Shown here one piece after another: positions 1-8,178 of a stretch of 64,000 bases of DNA. Made by a program: the position numbers and the translations under genes. The first letter of the stretch is position 1. Each line of letters opens with the position of its first letter. The stretch is from Candidatus Poribacteria bacterium. GTDB taxonomy: Bacteria; Poribacteria; WGA-4E; WGA-3G. The notes under the pieces are model-generated. The model had not been told where the DNA came from. It ran no database searches and worked only from the letters and a program-made list of their open reading frames with translations. Location: NCBI GenBank assembly GCA_958295945.1, contig OY282386.1, forward strand, positions 3,032,204-3,096,203, given 5' to 3'.

Positions 1-467
1 GTGCGAAGTATTGTATCCCAGATATGATTAAAAACGGTGGGGGAAACCTTGTCTTTATCTCAACTGTCAATGCAACAATTACAAATCCGGGTTTTGGACT
101 TTATGGTGCGGGAAAAGGTGGATTAAACGCATTAACACGGAGTATTGCACTTGACTACGGTAGCGAAGGCATTCGCGCAAATGCTATTGCTCCTGGGCAG
201 ATTGTTGGGGAACGAGGTGAAGCATCTCTCGCTGCGGATGCACTTGAAGAGCAAGCCTCACGCGATTGTTACCCAATTGGTAGATACGGAAAACCGGAAG
301 ATATAGCGAATGTAGCACTATTTTTAGCATCTGATGAAGCCGATTTTGTTACTGGAATTGTGTTGACTGCTGATGGTGGTTTGACACTGCAGTCACCAGA
401 GGCACTTGTGCGTCCCTCTTTCCGTCTTCGTTGGAGAGATGATATTCTTGTGCCACAGGCGAAATAG
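1..467 (+). CDS. Short-chain dehydrogenase/reductase (SDR), C-terminal part
   Basis: An NAD(P)-dependent oxidoreductase of the classical SDR family, cut by the window edge; the frame is open from base 3 with no start in view. The catalytic Ser lies in the ISTVNA segment and the YGAGK stretch gives the Tyr-x-x-x-Lys pair. The downstream NAIAPGQI and DGG elements are those of FabG-like SDRs. The N-terminal Rossmann glycine motif lies outside the window. The last 25 or so residues extend past the usual DGG end. The substrate cannot be told from the sequence. Family call is sure. Confidence 0.9.
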   Translation, partial: AKYCIPDMIKNGGGNLVFISTVNATITNPGFGLYGAGKGGLNALTRSIALDYGSEGIRANAIAPGQIVGERGEASLAADALEEQASRDCYPIGRYGKPEDIANVALFLASDEADFVTGIVLTADGGLTLQSPEALVRPSFRLRWRDDILVPQAK

Positions 468-598
468 GTTTCAACAATCGTATTGATGTGTTTTTAAATA
501 CTATATTTACAAAATGTAGAGATGGGTCTCCGTACGAGTTGGTTTCCTTGATTGAATTATAGGTGAAGAACCTATTAAACATAAAAAGGAGTAAAATA

Positions 599-1327
599 AT
601 GTGTGGAAGATTTACACTCGCAACCGAATTTGAGAAATGGAATGAACACTTTGACGACTTACAACTGAAGATGGAGTTTTCACCACGATATAATATCACA
701 CCCACACAAGATGTGGCAGTTATTGCTAACACGAGCGAAGTTGGCGAAGGACATCAGGTAGAATTATATCATTGGGGGCTTATTCCATCTTGGGCAAAAG
801 ACCCGAAAATTGGAAGCCGGATGATAAATGCGCGTTCAGAAACACTCACAGAAAAACCTTCATTCCGAAGTGCCTACAAACGCAGACGGTGTCTCATCTT
901 GGCTGATGGATACTATGAATGGCAAACAATTCCAGGTGAAAAATCCAAACAACCGATTTACGTACGTCTCAAATCGCAAAATCCATTTGCTTTTGCTGGA
1001 TTGTGGGAGGAATGGAAGGCAAATTATATGGAGAAACCCCTCCGTTCATGCACTATCATTACCTGTTCACCGAATTCGTTTTTAGACCAATATCACCACA
1101 GAATGCCCGTAATTTTACCTGAAGACGTTTACGCACAATGGCTTGCAACAGGTGAAAAGTCAGCCGAGACGTTACAGCCACTGCTCAAACCTTATCCAGA
1201 TGATCAGATAGAGGCATATCCTGTGTCACGTTTTGTTAATCGTCCTGCAAATGATTCTCCAGAATGTATCCAACGTGTCTCGGAGATGGACACAGATAAC
1301 CAGAAAGTAGAACAAAGTTTATTCTAA
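599..1327 (+). CDS. yedK: SOS response-associated peptidase family (YedK/HMCES)
   Basis: This family caps abasic sites in single-stranded DNA by forming a covalent thiazolidine through the N-terminal Cys2 after removal of Met1. The start is fixed at 599 because the protein must begin Met-Cys-Gly-Arg-Phe, and an AAAAGGAG Shine-Dalgarno sits just upstream; an in-frame GTG at 563 would bury the catalytic cysteine. Family motifs NARSET, GYYEW and HHRMPVIL are all present, the last carrying the catalytic His. The length of 242 residues is normal. It stands alone between metabolic genes, with no SOS box recognised by eye. Confidence 0.93.
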   Translation: MCGRFTLATEFEKWNEHFDDLQLKMEFSPRYNITPTQDVAVIANTSEVGEGHQVELYHWGLIPSWAKDPKIGSRMINARSETLTEKPSFRSAYKRRRCLILADGYYEWQTIPGEKSKQPIYVRLKSQNPFAFAGLWEEWKANYMEKPLRSCTIITCSPNSFLDQYHHRMPVILPEDVYAQWLATGEKSAETLQPLLKPYPDDQIEAYPVSRFVNRPANDSPECIQRVSEMDTDNQKVEQSLF

Positions 1328-1368
1328 TTCGTTTAATATTCATATAACAACTATAGTAGGAAGGGATT

Positions 1369-2352
1369 ATGTCAAAACCGACCAAAGAGCAAATGCTCTT
1401 TATGTATCGCAAGATGATGGAAATTCGTCAATTTGAGGAAGCAGCGGGAACACTCTATCAAAGTGGTCAACTTCCAGGTTTTTTGCATCTATACATAGGT
1501 GAAGAAGCAACTGCTGTAGGTGTCTGTGCACATTTGGCAGATGAAGATTATATTACCAGTACACATCGTGGACATGGACATCTCATTGCTAAGGGTGGCA
1601 GGCGCGACCGAATGATGGCAGAACTATTTGCACGAACGACCGGTTACTGCAAGGGTAAAGGTGGTTCCATGCACATCGCTGATAAAGAAACAGGTATTCT
1701 CGGGGCAAATGGTGTTGTTGGCGCGGGGATTCCGCTTGCAGCAGGTGCTGCCCTCTCTGCGAAATACCGTGGCACGCAACAGATCGCTGTTTCTTTTTTC
1801 GGAGACGGTGCAACGAATCAAGGTGTATTCCATGAAACCCTTAACCTCGCTGCAGTATGGGAATTGCCTGTGGTCTTTGTCTGTGAAAATAACCGATTCG
1901 GTATGGGGACACCCCAAAGCGAGCACCAGCGAGTAGAGGATATCGCTGTTCGTGCTCCTGCTTATGATATTCCCGGGGTTACTGTTGACGGCAACGATGT
2001 TCTCAAGGTATATGCTGCTGCAGGAGATGCCGTTACGCGGGCTCGTGAAGGTGGAGGACCTACGCTACTCAATTGTGACACCTATCGTTTTCGTGGACAT
2101 CACATCGGGGATCCGGGAACATCTTACCGCGATCGTGAAGAGGTGCAAGAACAGGAACGACAACGTGATCCTATACGAAGACTTGCACACGTTCTTATTG
2201 ATGAGGAAGAGGTTACACAAGAAGAACTGGATGCACTTGATACAGAACTTGCAGATGAGCTTGAGGAAGCATTGGAATTTGCCAAAAACAGTCCTGATCC
2301 ACTTCCCGAAGATGCTCTGGAAGATGTATATGCAGGATCTATACAACCGTGA
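1369..2352 (+). CDS. Thiamine-diphosphate dehydrogenase E1 alpha subunit (pyruvate/acetoin type)
   Basis: E1-alpha of a 2-oxoacid or acetoin dehydrogenase complex, which decarboxylates the substrate on thiamine diphosphate and passes the acyl group to E2. The ThDP motif GDGATNQG ... CENN lies near residues 145-175, and the early IGEEATAVG and HRGHGH segments are typical of PdhA/AcoA. At 327 residues it matches the short heterotetrameric E1 alpha. A good AGGAAGGG Shine-Dalgarno precedes the ATG. Oddly, no E1 beta, E2 or E3 gene is adjacent: the next gene is an MNT-HEPN protein. Pyruvate versus acetoin specificity is unresolved. Confidence 0.88.
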   Translation: MSKPTKEQMLFMYRKMMEIRQFEEAAGTLYQSGQLPGFLHLYIGEEATAVGVCAHLADEDYITSTHRGHGHLIAKGGRRDRMMAELFARTTGYCKGKGGSMHIADKETGILGANGVVGAGIPLAAGAALSAKYRGTQQIAVSFFGDGATNQGVFHETLNLAAVWELPVVFVCENNRFGMGTPQSEHQRVEDIAVRAPAYDIPGVTVDGNDVLKVYAAAGDAVTRAREGGGPTLLNCDTYRFRGHHIGDPGTSYRDREEVQEQERQRDPIRRLAHVLIDEEEVTQEELDALDTELADELEEALEFAKNSPDPLPEDALEDVYAGSIQP

Positions 2353-2383
2353 GATTGCAACATCTATTTAAAGAACATGGGGT

Positions 2384-3325
2384 ATGAGAATGCCTGACAC
2401 AACTACTATAGCAGATATGTCTCCATCTGAACTTGCGAAATGCAGAGAAAACTTGAGACATCAGTGGGAAAACCGAGAGATTGACGAGGATTTGCTACAA
2501 CGCGCGTGGCAAGCTGCCCATCACGTTGCAACAGTTCTCTATCAAGATTATGGTGCATCTAAAGTGGCAGTCTTCGGTTCTCTGACTCAACCGATATGTT
2601 TCACTGAAAAATCTGATATTGATATCCTTGTGTGGGGTGTATCTTATAACAAATGTCTTGATGCACTATGGGAAACAGAAGGTTTACCTACTGAATTTGA
2701 GATTGACCTGATTGATGTTAAGTCAATTGATAGACTGTTTCGTCAACGGATTATGAATGAAGCGATTCCCATTGATAAGGATGAAACAGTTGGACACAGT
2801 TTTATTCAAAAAACCTACCCTACATTGTCCGCAGAAAACGAGGGAACTTATGGAGTAAATCGAGAGAAACTTATACAACGTATTTCTGATGAAAGGTACA
2901 AAATAAAGAAAACAGTCCAAGGAATAAAAAATGCCTTACAAGATATTGATATCATTGCAGAAAATCACAGAAAGTATGTAGAAAAGACGATTGCATCTGA
3001 TCTTGTAGAAATCTATAACGGTATAGAGAACATATTTGAGCGGTTAGCTCGTGAGGTAGATAAACACGTACCAAGTGGAAGTAAGTGGCATACGGATTTA
3101 CTTACACAAATGGCTGAACACCGTGGAAAACGACCACCTATTATTTCCAAAAGAACTGAGCGACAATTAAACCGACTCTTAAAGTTCCGCCACCGTATGA
3201 ATAACATATATCGGTATGAGTTAATTTATGGAAAAGCTGAAAAACATGCAAAACAGGTCAGTAAACTATTTGACAATGTATCTAAGGAACTGGATGCATT
3301 CACCGCTTTTTTGTGCGAGACATAA
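2384..3325 (+). CDS. Fused minimal nucleotidyltransferase-HEPN (HepT-like) protein
   Basis: Residues about 45-125 form a minimal nucleotidyltransferase with G65-S66 and the D78-x-D80 metal pair. Residues about 150-313 are a helical domain resembling HepT-like HEPN ribonucleases (RISDERYKI near its start, a KFRHRMNNIYRYEL segment near the end). MNT and HEPN are usually separate antitoxin and toxin genes, with the MNT AMPylating the toxin; here they are one 313-residue chain. The HEPN R-x4-H signature reads R269-x4-N, so the catalytic His is replaced and RNase activity may be lost. It ends 6 nt before the next gene, suggesting co-transcription. The HEPN assignment is by pattern, moderately sure. 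Confidence 0.72.
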   Translation: MRMPDTTTIADMSPSELAKCRENLRHQWENREIDEDLLQRAWQAAHHVATVLYQDYGASKVAVFGSLTQPICFTEKSDIDILVWGVSYNKCLDALWETEGLPTEFEIDLIDVKSIDRLFRQRIMNEAIPIDKDETVGHSFIQKTYPTLSAENEGTYGVNREKLIQRISDERYKIKKTVQGIKNALQDIDIIAENHRKYVEKTIASDLVEIYNGIENIFERLAREVDKHVPSGSKWHTDLLTQMAEHRGKRPPIISKRTERQLNRLLKFRHRMNNIYRYELIYGKAEKHAKQVSKLFDNVSKELDAFTAFLCET

Positions 3326-3331
3326 GGCGAC

Positions 3332-5275
3332 ATGAAAGAAGATGGACAGTTGAAATCGTACGGGGTCACATGGAAGTCTATTCTCATAACACTTGTGTTG
3401 ATTCCGTTCAATTTCTACTGGATTATCGCTGGTGAAGTAGGACTCGTCGGTTATGCCCTGAATACTTACGCTGTCCCGTTTTACAATGTCGTCTTTGTCG
3501 TTTTATTATTCACACTATTCAACCTGATTGTTCGGCGGACCACCCGTATCCGTCTACTTTCCGATGCTGAACTTCTCACCATTTACATTCTACTTAGCAC
3601 AGCATGTGCCTTTCCCTCAATCACCCTAATGACGATTCTCGTCACAACCGTCGGTCATGCTTTCTGGTTCGCCACACCCGAAAACGAATGGAAACAACTC
3701 TTTTGGGACTACCTGCCAAGATGGATTCTTGTAGACGATTCAAAGGCATTATCAGGATACTATATAGGTGAAACTAATCTCACAACGTTTGAAATAATTG
3801 GTGTATGGTTCGTTCCGATACTTTCTTGGACTCTTTTCGTCACTGCACTTATATTGGTGATGTTGTGTATCAACGTTATCCTCCGAAAGCAATGGGTAGA
3901 ACGAGAACGACTCGCTTATCCGATAACACAAATTGCTTTTCAGGTTACACATAACACTAGGTCGTTGTTTTCGCACCGTATCATGTGGATCGGTTTCGGT
4001 ATCGCAGCGTCTATTGCAATCCTCAACGGGTTCAGTTTTCTGTATCCTACAATTCCTTCCTTGCCGATAAAACGCATCGGTGGATGGCGTGGGTTTGGCC
4101 ATCTATTCACTGAAAAACCTTGGAATGCTATCGGTGGTATCAGTATGTCTTATTATCCATTCGTCATTGGATTAGGACTGTTAATGCCGCTTGATTTGTC
4201 ATTTTCCAGTTGGTTTTTCTTCTTTTTCTATAAAGCGCAATTGGTCCTTTCAAGTGCAGTTGGACTCTCCAGTGTCCCCGGATTTCCGTATATTGACCGG
4301 CAGTGTTTTGGTGCTGCCATTGGGATATTCATCTCCGTGTTGGTGTTGAACTTGCGTCATTTTCGAGGTGTATTCCGCATTGCGCGGCATCGTACAGGTG
4401 AAGATTGGACAGAACCTATTTCGTATAGATTTGCGTTGTGGGGCATTGTTGGTGGACTTGCTATACTCTTTATCTTTTCACACCGTATTGGCATGTCGTT
4501 GTGGTTGATACCCTTGTTTTTCGCTATCTATTTTATCATTGTTTTGGTGTTAACACGAATGCGAGCTGAACAAGGGTTTCCTGTGCATGCGATGGAAAAC
4601 ATGCCGAATCATCATATTCTGATTGATAGTTTCGGCACACGCATGTTGGGAACAAACAACCTTGTTGCTATGTCATTATATCGTTGGTTCAATCGGAGTT
4701 ATACGAGTAACCCGATGCCACATCAGTTAGAAGGCTTCAAACTCTCGGAACGATCTACAATTGCTCCGCAGCGGTTGTTCTTAGCACTTCTCGGGGTTTC
4801 CACGTTTGCCTCTATTATAGTTTTTGGCGTGATGCTGTACATCTATTATACCAATGGTGCTTTGAATATGAGTGGCAGTAGTAGTTGGAATATAGGATTC
4901 GGAGAACGCATCTTCAGTGGACTCCAACGTTGGCTTTACTATCCTACTGAACCGAATTTCTATGCAACGGGTGGGATAGTTTTCGGTTTGCTTTTTTCGA
5001 CGGGGTTGATGTTCATGCGTGCGCGGTTTTTCTGGTGGCCCTTCCATCCGATTGGCTTTGTCGTGTCAAGCGATTGGGGGATGCGGTATTTGTGGAGTTG
5101 TATGTTGGTCAGTTCGATTGTGAAGTGGTCTGTTTTGAAAATCGGTGGACCAAGTGCATCTCGGCAATTGGTGATGTTTGCTGTGGGGTTGATGTTGGGA
5201 GATTTTACTGTGGGTGGGATTTGGAGTTTGATTAGTGTGGTGACACAGCAACCGATGTATAACTTTTGGCCGTAA
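3332..5275 (+). CDS. Polytopic membrane protein, DUF6785/DUF6784-like
   Basis: A 647-residue inner-membrane protein with about 12-14 hydrophobic helices beginning near residue 15. A conserved-looking cytoplasmic stretch near residues 410-475 (RMRAEQGFP, GTNNLVAMSLYRWFNRSY, MPHQLEGFKLSE) resembles the DUF6785/DUF6784 proteins common in Planctomycetes and Poribacteria, which are of unknown function and faintly transporter-like. The start is the first ATG, 6 nt after the preceding gene. No catalytic motif is seen. The family name is from memory of the motif pattern; that it is an integral membrane protein is certain. Confidence 0.7.
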   Translation: MKEDGQLKSYGVTWKSILITLVLIPFNFYWIIAGEVGLVGYALNTYAVPFYNVVFVVLLFTLFNLIVRRTTRIRLLSDAELLTIYILLSTACAFPSITLMTILVTTVGHAFWFATPENEWKQLFWDYLPRWILVDDSKALSGYYIGETNLTTFEIIGVWFVPILSWTLFVTALILVMLCINVILRKQWVERERLAYPITQIAFQVTHNTRSLFSHRIMWIGFGIAASIAILNGFSFLYPTIPSLPIKRIGGWRGFGHLFTEKPWNAIGGISMSYYPFVIGLGLLMPLDLSFSSWFFFFFYKAQLVLSSAVGLSSVPGFPYIDRQCFGAAIGIFISVLVLNLRHFRGVFRIARHRTGEDWTEPISYRFALWGIVGGLAILFIFSHRIGMSLWLIPLFFAIYFIIVLVLTRMRAEQGFPVHAMENMPNHHILIDSFGTRMLGTNNLVAMSLYRWFNRSYTSNPMPHQLEGFKLSERSTIAPQRLFLALLGVSTFASIIVFGVMLYIYYTNGALNMSGSSSWNIGFGERIFSGLQRWLYYPTEPNFYATGGIVFGLLFSTGLMFMRARFFWWPFHPIGFVVSSDWGMRYLWSCMLVSSIVKWSVLKIGGPSASRQLVMFAVGLMLGDFTVGGIWSLISVVTQQPMYNFWP

Positions 5276-5327
5276 CTGAGGAGTTATGTATGAGATAGAT
5301 ATTTCCTATCGCCAATGTACTCGTGAA

Positions 5328-5350
5328 GGGTGTGTAAAGATTTTGCCCAA
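5328..5350 (+). repeat. Solo copy of the GGGTGTGTAAAG element end
   Basis: The segment starts GGGTGTGTAAAGATTTTGCC and matches the terminal inverted repeats of the elements at 5689-7088 and 62345-63370. No partner end in the opposite orientation is seen before 5689, so this is a solo end or the relic of an earlier insertion. Confidence 0.6.
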
Positions 5351-5405
5351 GTCCCTCATGAACCATTGTAGTGCGAAATCAAATAATCAACGGTATGAAC
5401 GCCTG

Positions 5406-5519
5406 ATGAAGATTAAGAAATAAATAGGGTAATTTGAGATCAAAGTCCAGCGCGCTTACAAAGCGCGCCTACGGGGTTTGTAAAATTTCTTATTACCCGT
5501 TTAATAAATTAATCCTCAT
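5406..5519. repeat. MITE-like repeat with GCGCGC core, copy 1
   Basis: An approximately 114-bp unit bounded by the inverted ends ATGAAGATTAA and TTAATCCTCAT, with the core AGCGCGCTTACAAAGCGCGC (a hairpin) followed by CTACGGGGTTTG. A second copy with the same ends and core lies at 63827-63976. It has no coding capacity and is probably a non-autonomous miniature element. Confidence 0.7.
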
Positions 5520-5627
5520 AGGGGACTAAAGAACGTTATCGCCATGCAAATAAATCCTTAAATAGACGCTTATAGTTCGGTTAGAAAACCACACCATAGG
5601 TGTCAATTTAAGAACTCCAACCCGCTG

Positions 5628-5650
5628 TAGCGCGCTTTGTCCGCGCGCTA
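5628..5650. repeat. Perfect GCGCGC palindrome flanked by a direct repeat
   Basis: TAGCGCGC at 5628-5635 pairs with GCGCGCTA at 5643-5650 around a 7-nt loop. The 10-mer GTCAATTTAA occurs on both sides, at 5602-5611 and 5654-5663, as if duplicated when the palindromic unit inserted. It belongs to the same GCGCGC repeat family as 5448, 61521 and 63866. Confidence 0.65.
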
Positions 5651-5863
5651 AACGTCAATTTAAAAATAAATAACCCTGTCCAACCAAAGGGTGTGTAAAG
5701 TATTTGTCACTTTATGCTTCAATTGTAGATCATGCTTCTTTGAACCAGGAAAATTTGTCGGAGTTGAAAATCCTAATTCAGACAAGAAAATTACAATTTA
5801 ATCGAGAAATCAAGGAATTTTCTATGAATTCACAAAAAACTATGAATATTATTACATTTTTAC

Positions 5864-5892
5864 TTGACAATTACTTGTGTATGGTATATACT
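5864..5892 (+). promoter_or_regulatory. Strong sigma70-type promoter inside element A
   Basis: TTGACA (5864-5869), a 17-nt spacer, then TATACT (5887-5892). No ORF with a ribosome-binding site follows within 700 bp, so the expected product, starting near 5899, is a non-coding transcript beginning just before the inverted repeat at 5906. Confidence 0.8.
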
Positions 5893-5905
5893 TAACACGT
5901 GTTTA

Positions 5906-6524
5906 GAATGCAAACCCAAATCGGCTACGCAAGTTTAGAAACTCTTAGAGGTGGTGTAGTTCCCTGAAGAAGCGACAACACGGGAACACAATTTTACAAC
6001 CACAACCGTCGCTCAAAAACTTGACGAAAAGTCGTGGGTAGTCTCTTCGGAGCGCGAAACCAACGGAGACAGAAAAAGAATACTATTTCTAATAGAGTAC
6101 ATCTCTTTTTAGTAGCACAAACTGCAGTAATGAGACAGAAATAAATAGAATGGTATCACACGAAAAACATCGCGTAAATTCTCACGAAGTCGCGGGAGGT
6201 ACACCGTTGACTGATGACAGCAACGGAACCTAATCTAATGTCCAAAATACGCTCTCAAGAATAATAATCAGTCCATCATAACCTGATTAACATTTGAATT
6301 CATATTGTAATTTCTTTTGAAATGGGGTTTAAAATACAATTACAATAGGATCACTGAGAACATTTTGACATACCTGTAGGAATATGTCATCTAAAATCTC
6401 ATAGAGTCATGGATGTTTCTGAGAAACCGCAGCATCTCAGCACTTGGGAAAACCATGCCTTTGTTGCGAAACCACCAGTGTGTAAAGCTGGAACTTGTAA
6501 AGCCGATTTTGGGTTTTGCATTCC
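5906..6524 (+). ncRNA. Candidate structured non-coding RNA closed by a long inverted repeat
   Basis: The 5' arm 5906-5935 (GAATGCAAACCC, then AAATCGGCT, then CAAGTT) is complementary to 6492-6524 (AACTTG, AGCCGATTT, TTGCATTCC) with two single-base bulges and one 3-base internal loop. It begins about 7 nt after the predicted start site of the promoter at 5864. Inner hairpins include GTTCCC/GGGAAC (5959-5964 with 5982-5987), a CUC-UUCG-GAG tetraloop near 6044, and GGT..CCGTTG/CAACGG..ACC (6198-6230). There is no U-run after the 3' arm. Alternatively the arms are the ends of a nested MITE: CACGTGTT before and CACGTTTT after could be a target duplication. No known RNA family is recognised. Confidence 0.45.
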
Positions 6525-6580
6525 ACGTTTTCTATATTTTTTGCTGCCCATCTACTTGTTGGAGTGGTTTCTAACCACGA

Positions 6581-7088
6581 TTAACTCGTTGAATAAGGAA
6601 GAGAATTATGAAAACAAAACAACGGACACAAGGTATAATGATCATCCTACAAGCAATCTTTTCAGGACATAGAGAAAGTACAGAAGACGTACAATTTCAA
6701 AAATTTCTGTTTTTTAATAGACACCTTACGAACCCTTATGTCCACTGCTCTTACAGCGACGTACAAAGACGTACAGGTTGTACGTGAATTTGTACGTCAA
6801 TTGTACGGTTTTGACAAAGGAAAAATCTCGGATTTCATTGACAAGACACGCGTTCAATGTGAATGTCTTATGTACATTCATCAAGCACTATTCATTGCAC
6901 CTCAGACATTTATCTCACATTGTTGGAGTGGTTTTCAACCACGATTTATTAGAATGTCAACAGTGTTGGAGGGTTTTCAACCCGATGAATACCCTAAGCG
7001 CATTCGGCTTTGAATTGGATTGATTAGATTTCAAGCTTTCCATCCAACATGAAAATGAAATGGTTCATGCCAAAAACTTTACACACCC
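6581..7088. repeat. 508-bp repeat block, copy A
   Basis: The block is nearly identical to the reverse complement of 62345-62867. It contains hairpin units around GTGGTTTTCAACCAC (6928) and a GGGTTTTCAACCC variant, and the phased GTAC array at 6761-6806. Short ORFs in two frames are shared by both copies. In the frame from 6738 nearly every difference between copies is non-synonymous; in the frame from 6778 the pattern is mixed. Coding status is therefore unsupported. Confidence 0.75.
6761..6806. repeat. Five helically phased GTAC(GT) sites
   Basis: GTAC tetramers lie at 6761, 6771, 6780, 6792 and 6803, that is, 9-12 bp apart or about one helical turn, most within GACGTAC or GTACGT contexts. 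The array is kept in the inverted copy at about 62645-62692. This arrangement suggests a row of binding sites on one face of DNA, for example for a transposase or repressor; the binding protein is unknown. Confidence 0.5.
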
Positions 7089-7100
7089 GAACCAAAACCT

Positions 7101-8162
7101 ATGCTTGCCAAAATGTCTTATTTCAACTACAATATATCCGTGTATACATTAGAACCCCTTACACCTCAGAACCACGACGATTGGGATTCCAGCATCCAGC
7201 AATGTCCAAACATCACCGTTTTCCAGAGCACTGAATGGTGTGACGCACTTGCAGACTCCTTCAAGCAGTTGGATCCTGTCTATCTGCTAATCAAACAAGA
7301 CGATAAAGTAATTGGTGGATTACCCGCTTTCGTCTTTCAACCGATACCGGGAATTCGCATGTGGAACTCAATGCCGTGGAATCTGTTTGGAGGACCGCAA
7401 ATCATAGATTCAGCACAAGTCAACCCAAATGATGTCCTCTCAACTATTGAGACCTACCTTGAAACGGCATCAAAGGAGCAAGGTTGGTGCGAAATTAACT
7501 GGACACTTTCACCCACAGATAGCACAAAATCCGGCGATTGTCTGACAAGAAATGGATATGAACGAACGGAAAGGTTCACACATATCTTGAAAACCAACGC
7601 AGATATTGATACTCTTTGGAATGCTTACAACAAAAGGGTACGAGGGGCAGTCCGAAAAGCACAGAAATCGGGTGTGGAAGTGATAAATGCAGATACGGAC
7701 GAAGATTTATCCATATTCTATGACATGTATTTGATGACGTTAAAACGTTTAGGTGGAACTCCGAAACCACGTAGACTAATGAAGATTCTTCTGCAACAAG
7801 ATATTGCCAAACTTGCTATTGCCAAGTATAACAACACTACCATCGCTGGATTGCTTTATCTATATTACAACCGCACCGTTACTCTATGGTGTGAAGCATC
7901 ATTACCAGAATATTTACAATACCGTCCGAATAATGCTATTTTTCACCACATCATCACTTGGGCATGTGAACATGGATATGAATGGGTAGACTTCGGTGCA
8001 TCACCACCAGAAAACGAGGGTTTGATTGCACACAAGGAACAGTATCGTGCCAAACGCACCGATTTCTGTAGTTATACAAAAATAGTCTCACCATTCAAAA
8101 AATCGTTGTGGACACGTAGTGAGAATGCGCTTCGGAAAATCTATACATACCTACAAAAATGA
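7101..8162 (+). CDS. FemAB/BioF2-like GNAT acyltransferase (Acetyltransf_6)
   Basis: A 353-residue protein with the double-GNAT architecture of FemAB/CelD-type enzymes, which transfer amino acids or acyl groups in peptidoglycan bridge or polysaccharide modification. Diagnostic stretches are NKRVRGAVRKAQKSGVEV near residue 175 and the C-terminal YEWVDFGASPPENEGLIAHKE, in which the glycine-rich turn and KEQYRAK resemble FemX. The start could be ATG 7101 or ATG 7113; neither has a clear Shine-Dalgarno. Element A ends 13 bp upstream, so the native promoter was displaced or supplied by the element. The acyl donor is unknown. Confidence 0.8.
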   Translation: MLAKMSYFNYNISVYTLEPLTPQNHDDWDSSIQQCPNITVFQSTEWCDALADSFKQLDPVYLLIKQDDKVIGGLPAFVFQPIPGIRMWNSMPWNLFGGPQIIDSAQVNPNDVLSTIETYLETASKEQGWCEINWTLSPTDSTKSGDCLTRNGYERTERFTHILKTNADIDTLWNAYNKRVRGAVRKAQKSGVEVINADTDEDLSIFYDMYLMTLKRLGGTPKPRRLMKILLQQDIAKLAIAKYNNTTIAGLLYLYYNRTVTLWCEASLPEYLQYRPNNAIFHHIITWACEHGYEWVDFGASPPENEGLIAHKEQYRAKRTDFCSYTKIVSPFKKSLWTRSENALRKIYTYLQK

Positions 8163-8178
8163 AAAAACAGGAGAAACA

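Larger units (their letters stand above)
5689..7088. mobile_element. 1.4-kb non-autonomous insertion element A (IS256-like ends)
   Basis: The left end GGGTGTGTAAAGTATTTGTC and the right end, whose reverse complement reads GGGTGTGTAAAGTTTTTGGC, form terminal inverted repeats. The flanking 8-mers are CAACCAAA (5681-5688) and GAACCAAA (7089-7096), a target duplication with one mismatch. TGTGTAAA-type ends with 8-9 bp duplications are known from the IS256 family. No transposase or other convincing ORF is present. The element carries a strong promoter, a long inverted repeat (5906-6524) and a 508-bp block (6581-7088) shared with element B. The gene at 7101 starts 13 bp past the right end. Confidence 0.75.

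Noticed and set aside
2124-2363. Serine-rich minus-strand ORF opposite the E1 alpha gene
   Set aside because: A low-complexity shadow of the Glu/Asp-rich C-terminus of the true gene.
5704-5895. 63-codon ORF just inside the left end of element A as a transposase remnant
   Set aside because: No transposase motif or ribosome-binding site; the overlap with the promoter suggests chance.
5899-6290. tmRNA, RNase P RNA or group II intron in the element A transcript
   Set aside because: None of their conserved cores (tRNA-like ends with a tag ORF, the P4 helix, domain V) can be found.
6738-7023. Two overlapping ORFs conserved in both copies of the 508-bp block, possibly a small protein
   Set aside because: Differences between copies are mostly non-synonymous in one frame and mixed in the other, the C-terminus is broken by repeat-unit duplication in copy B, and no ribosome-binding site is present.
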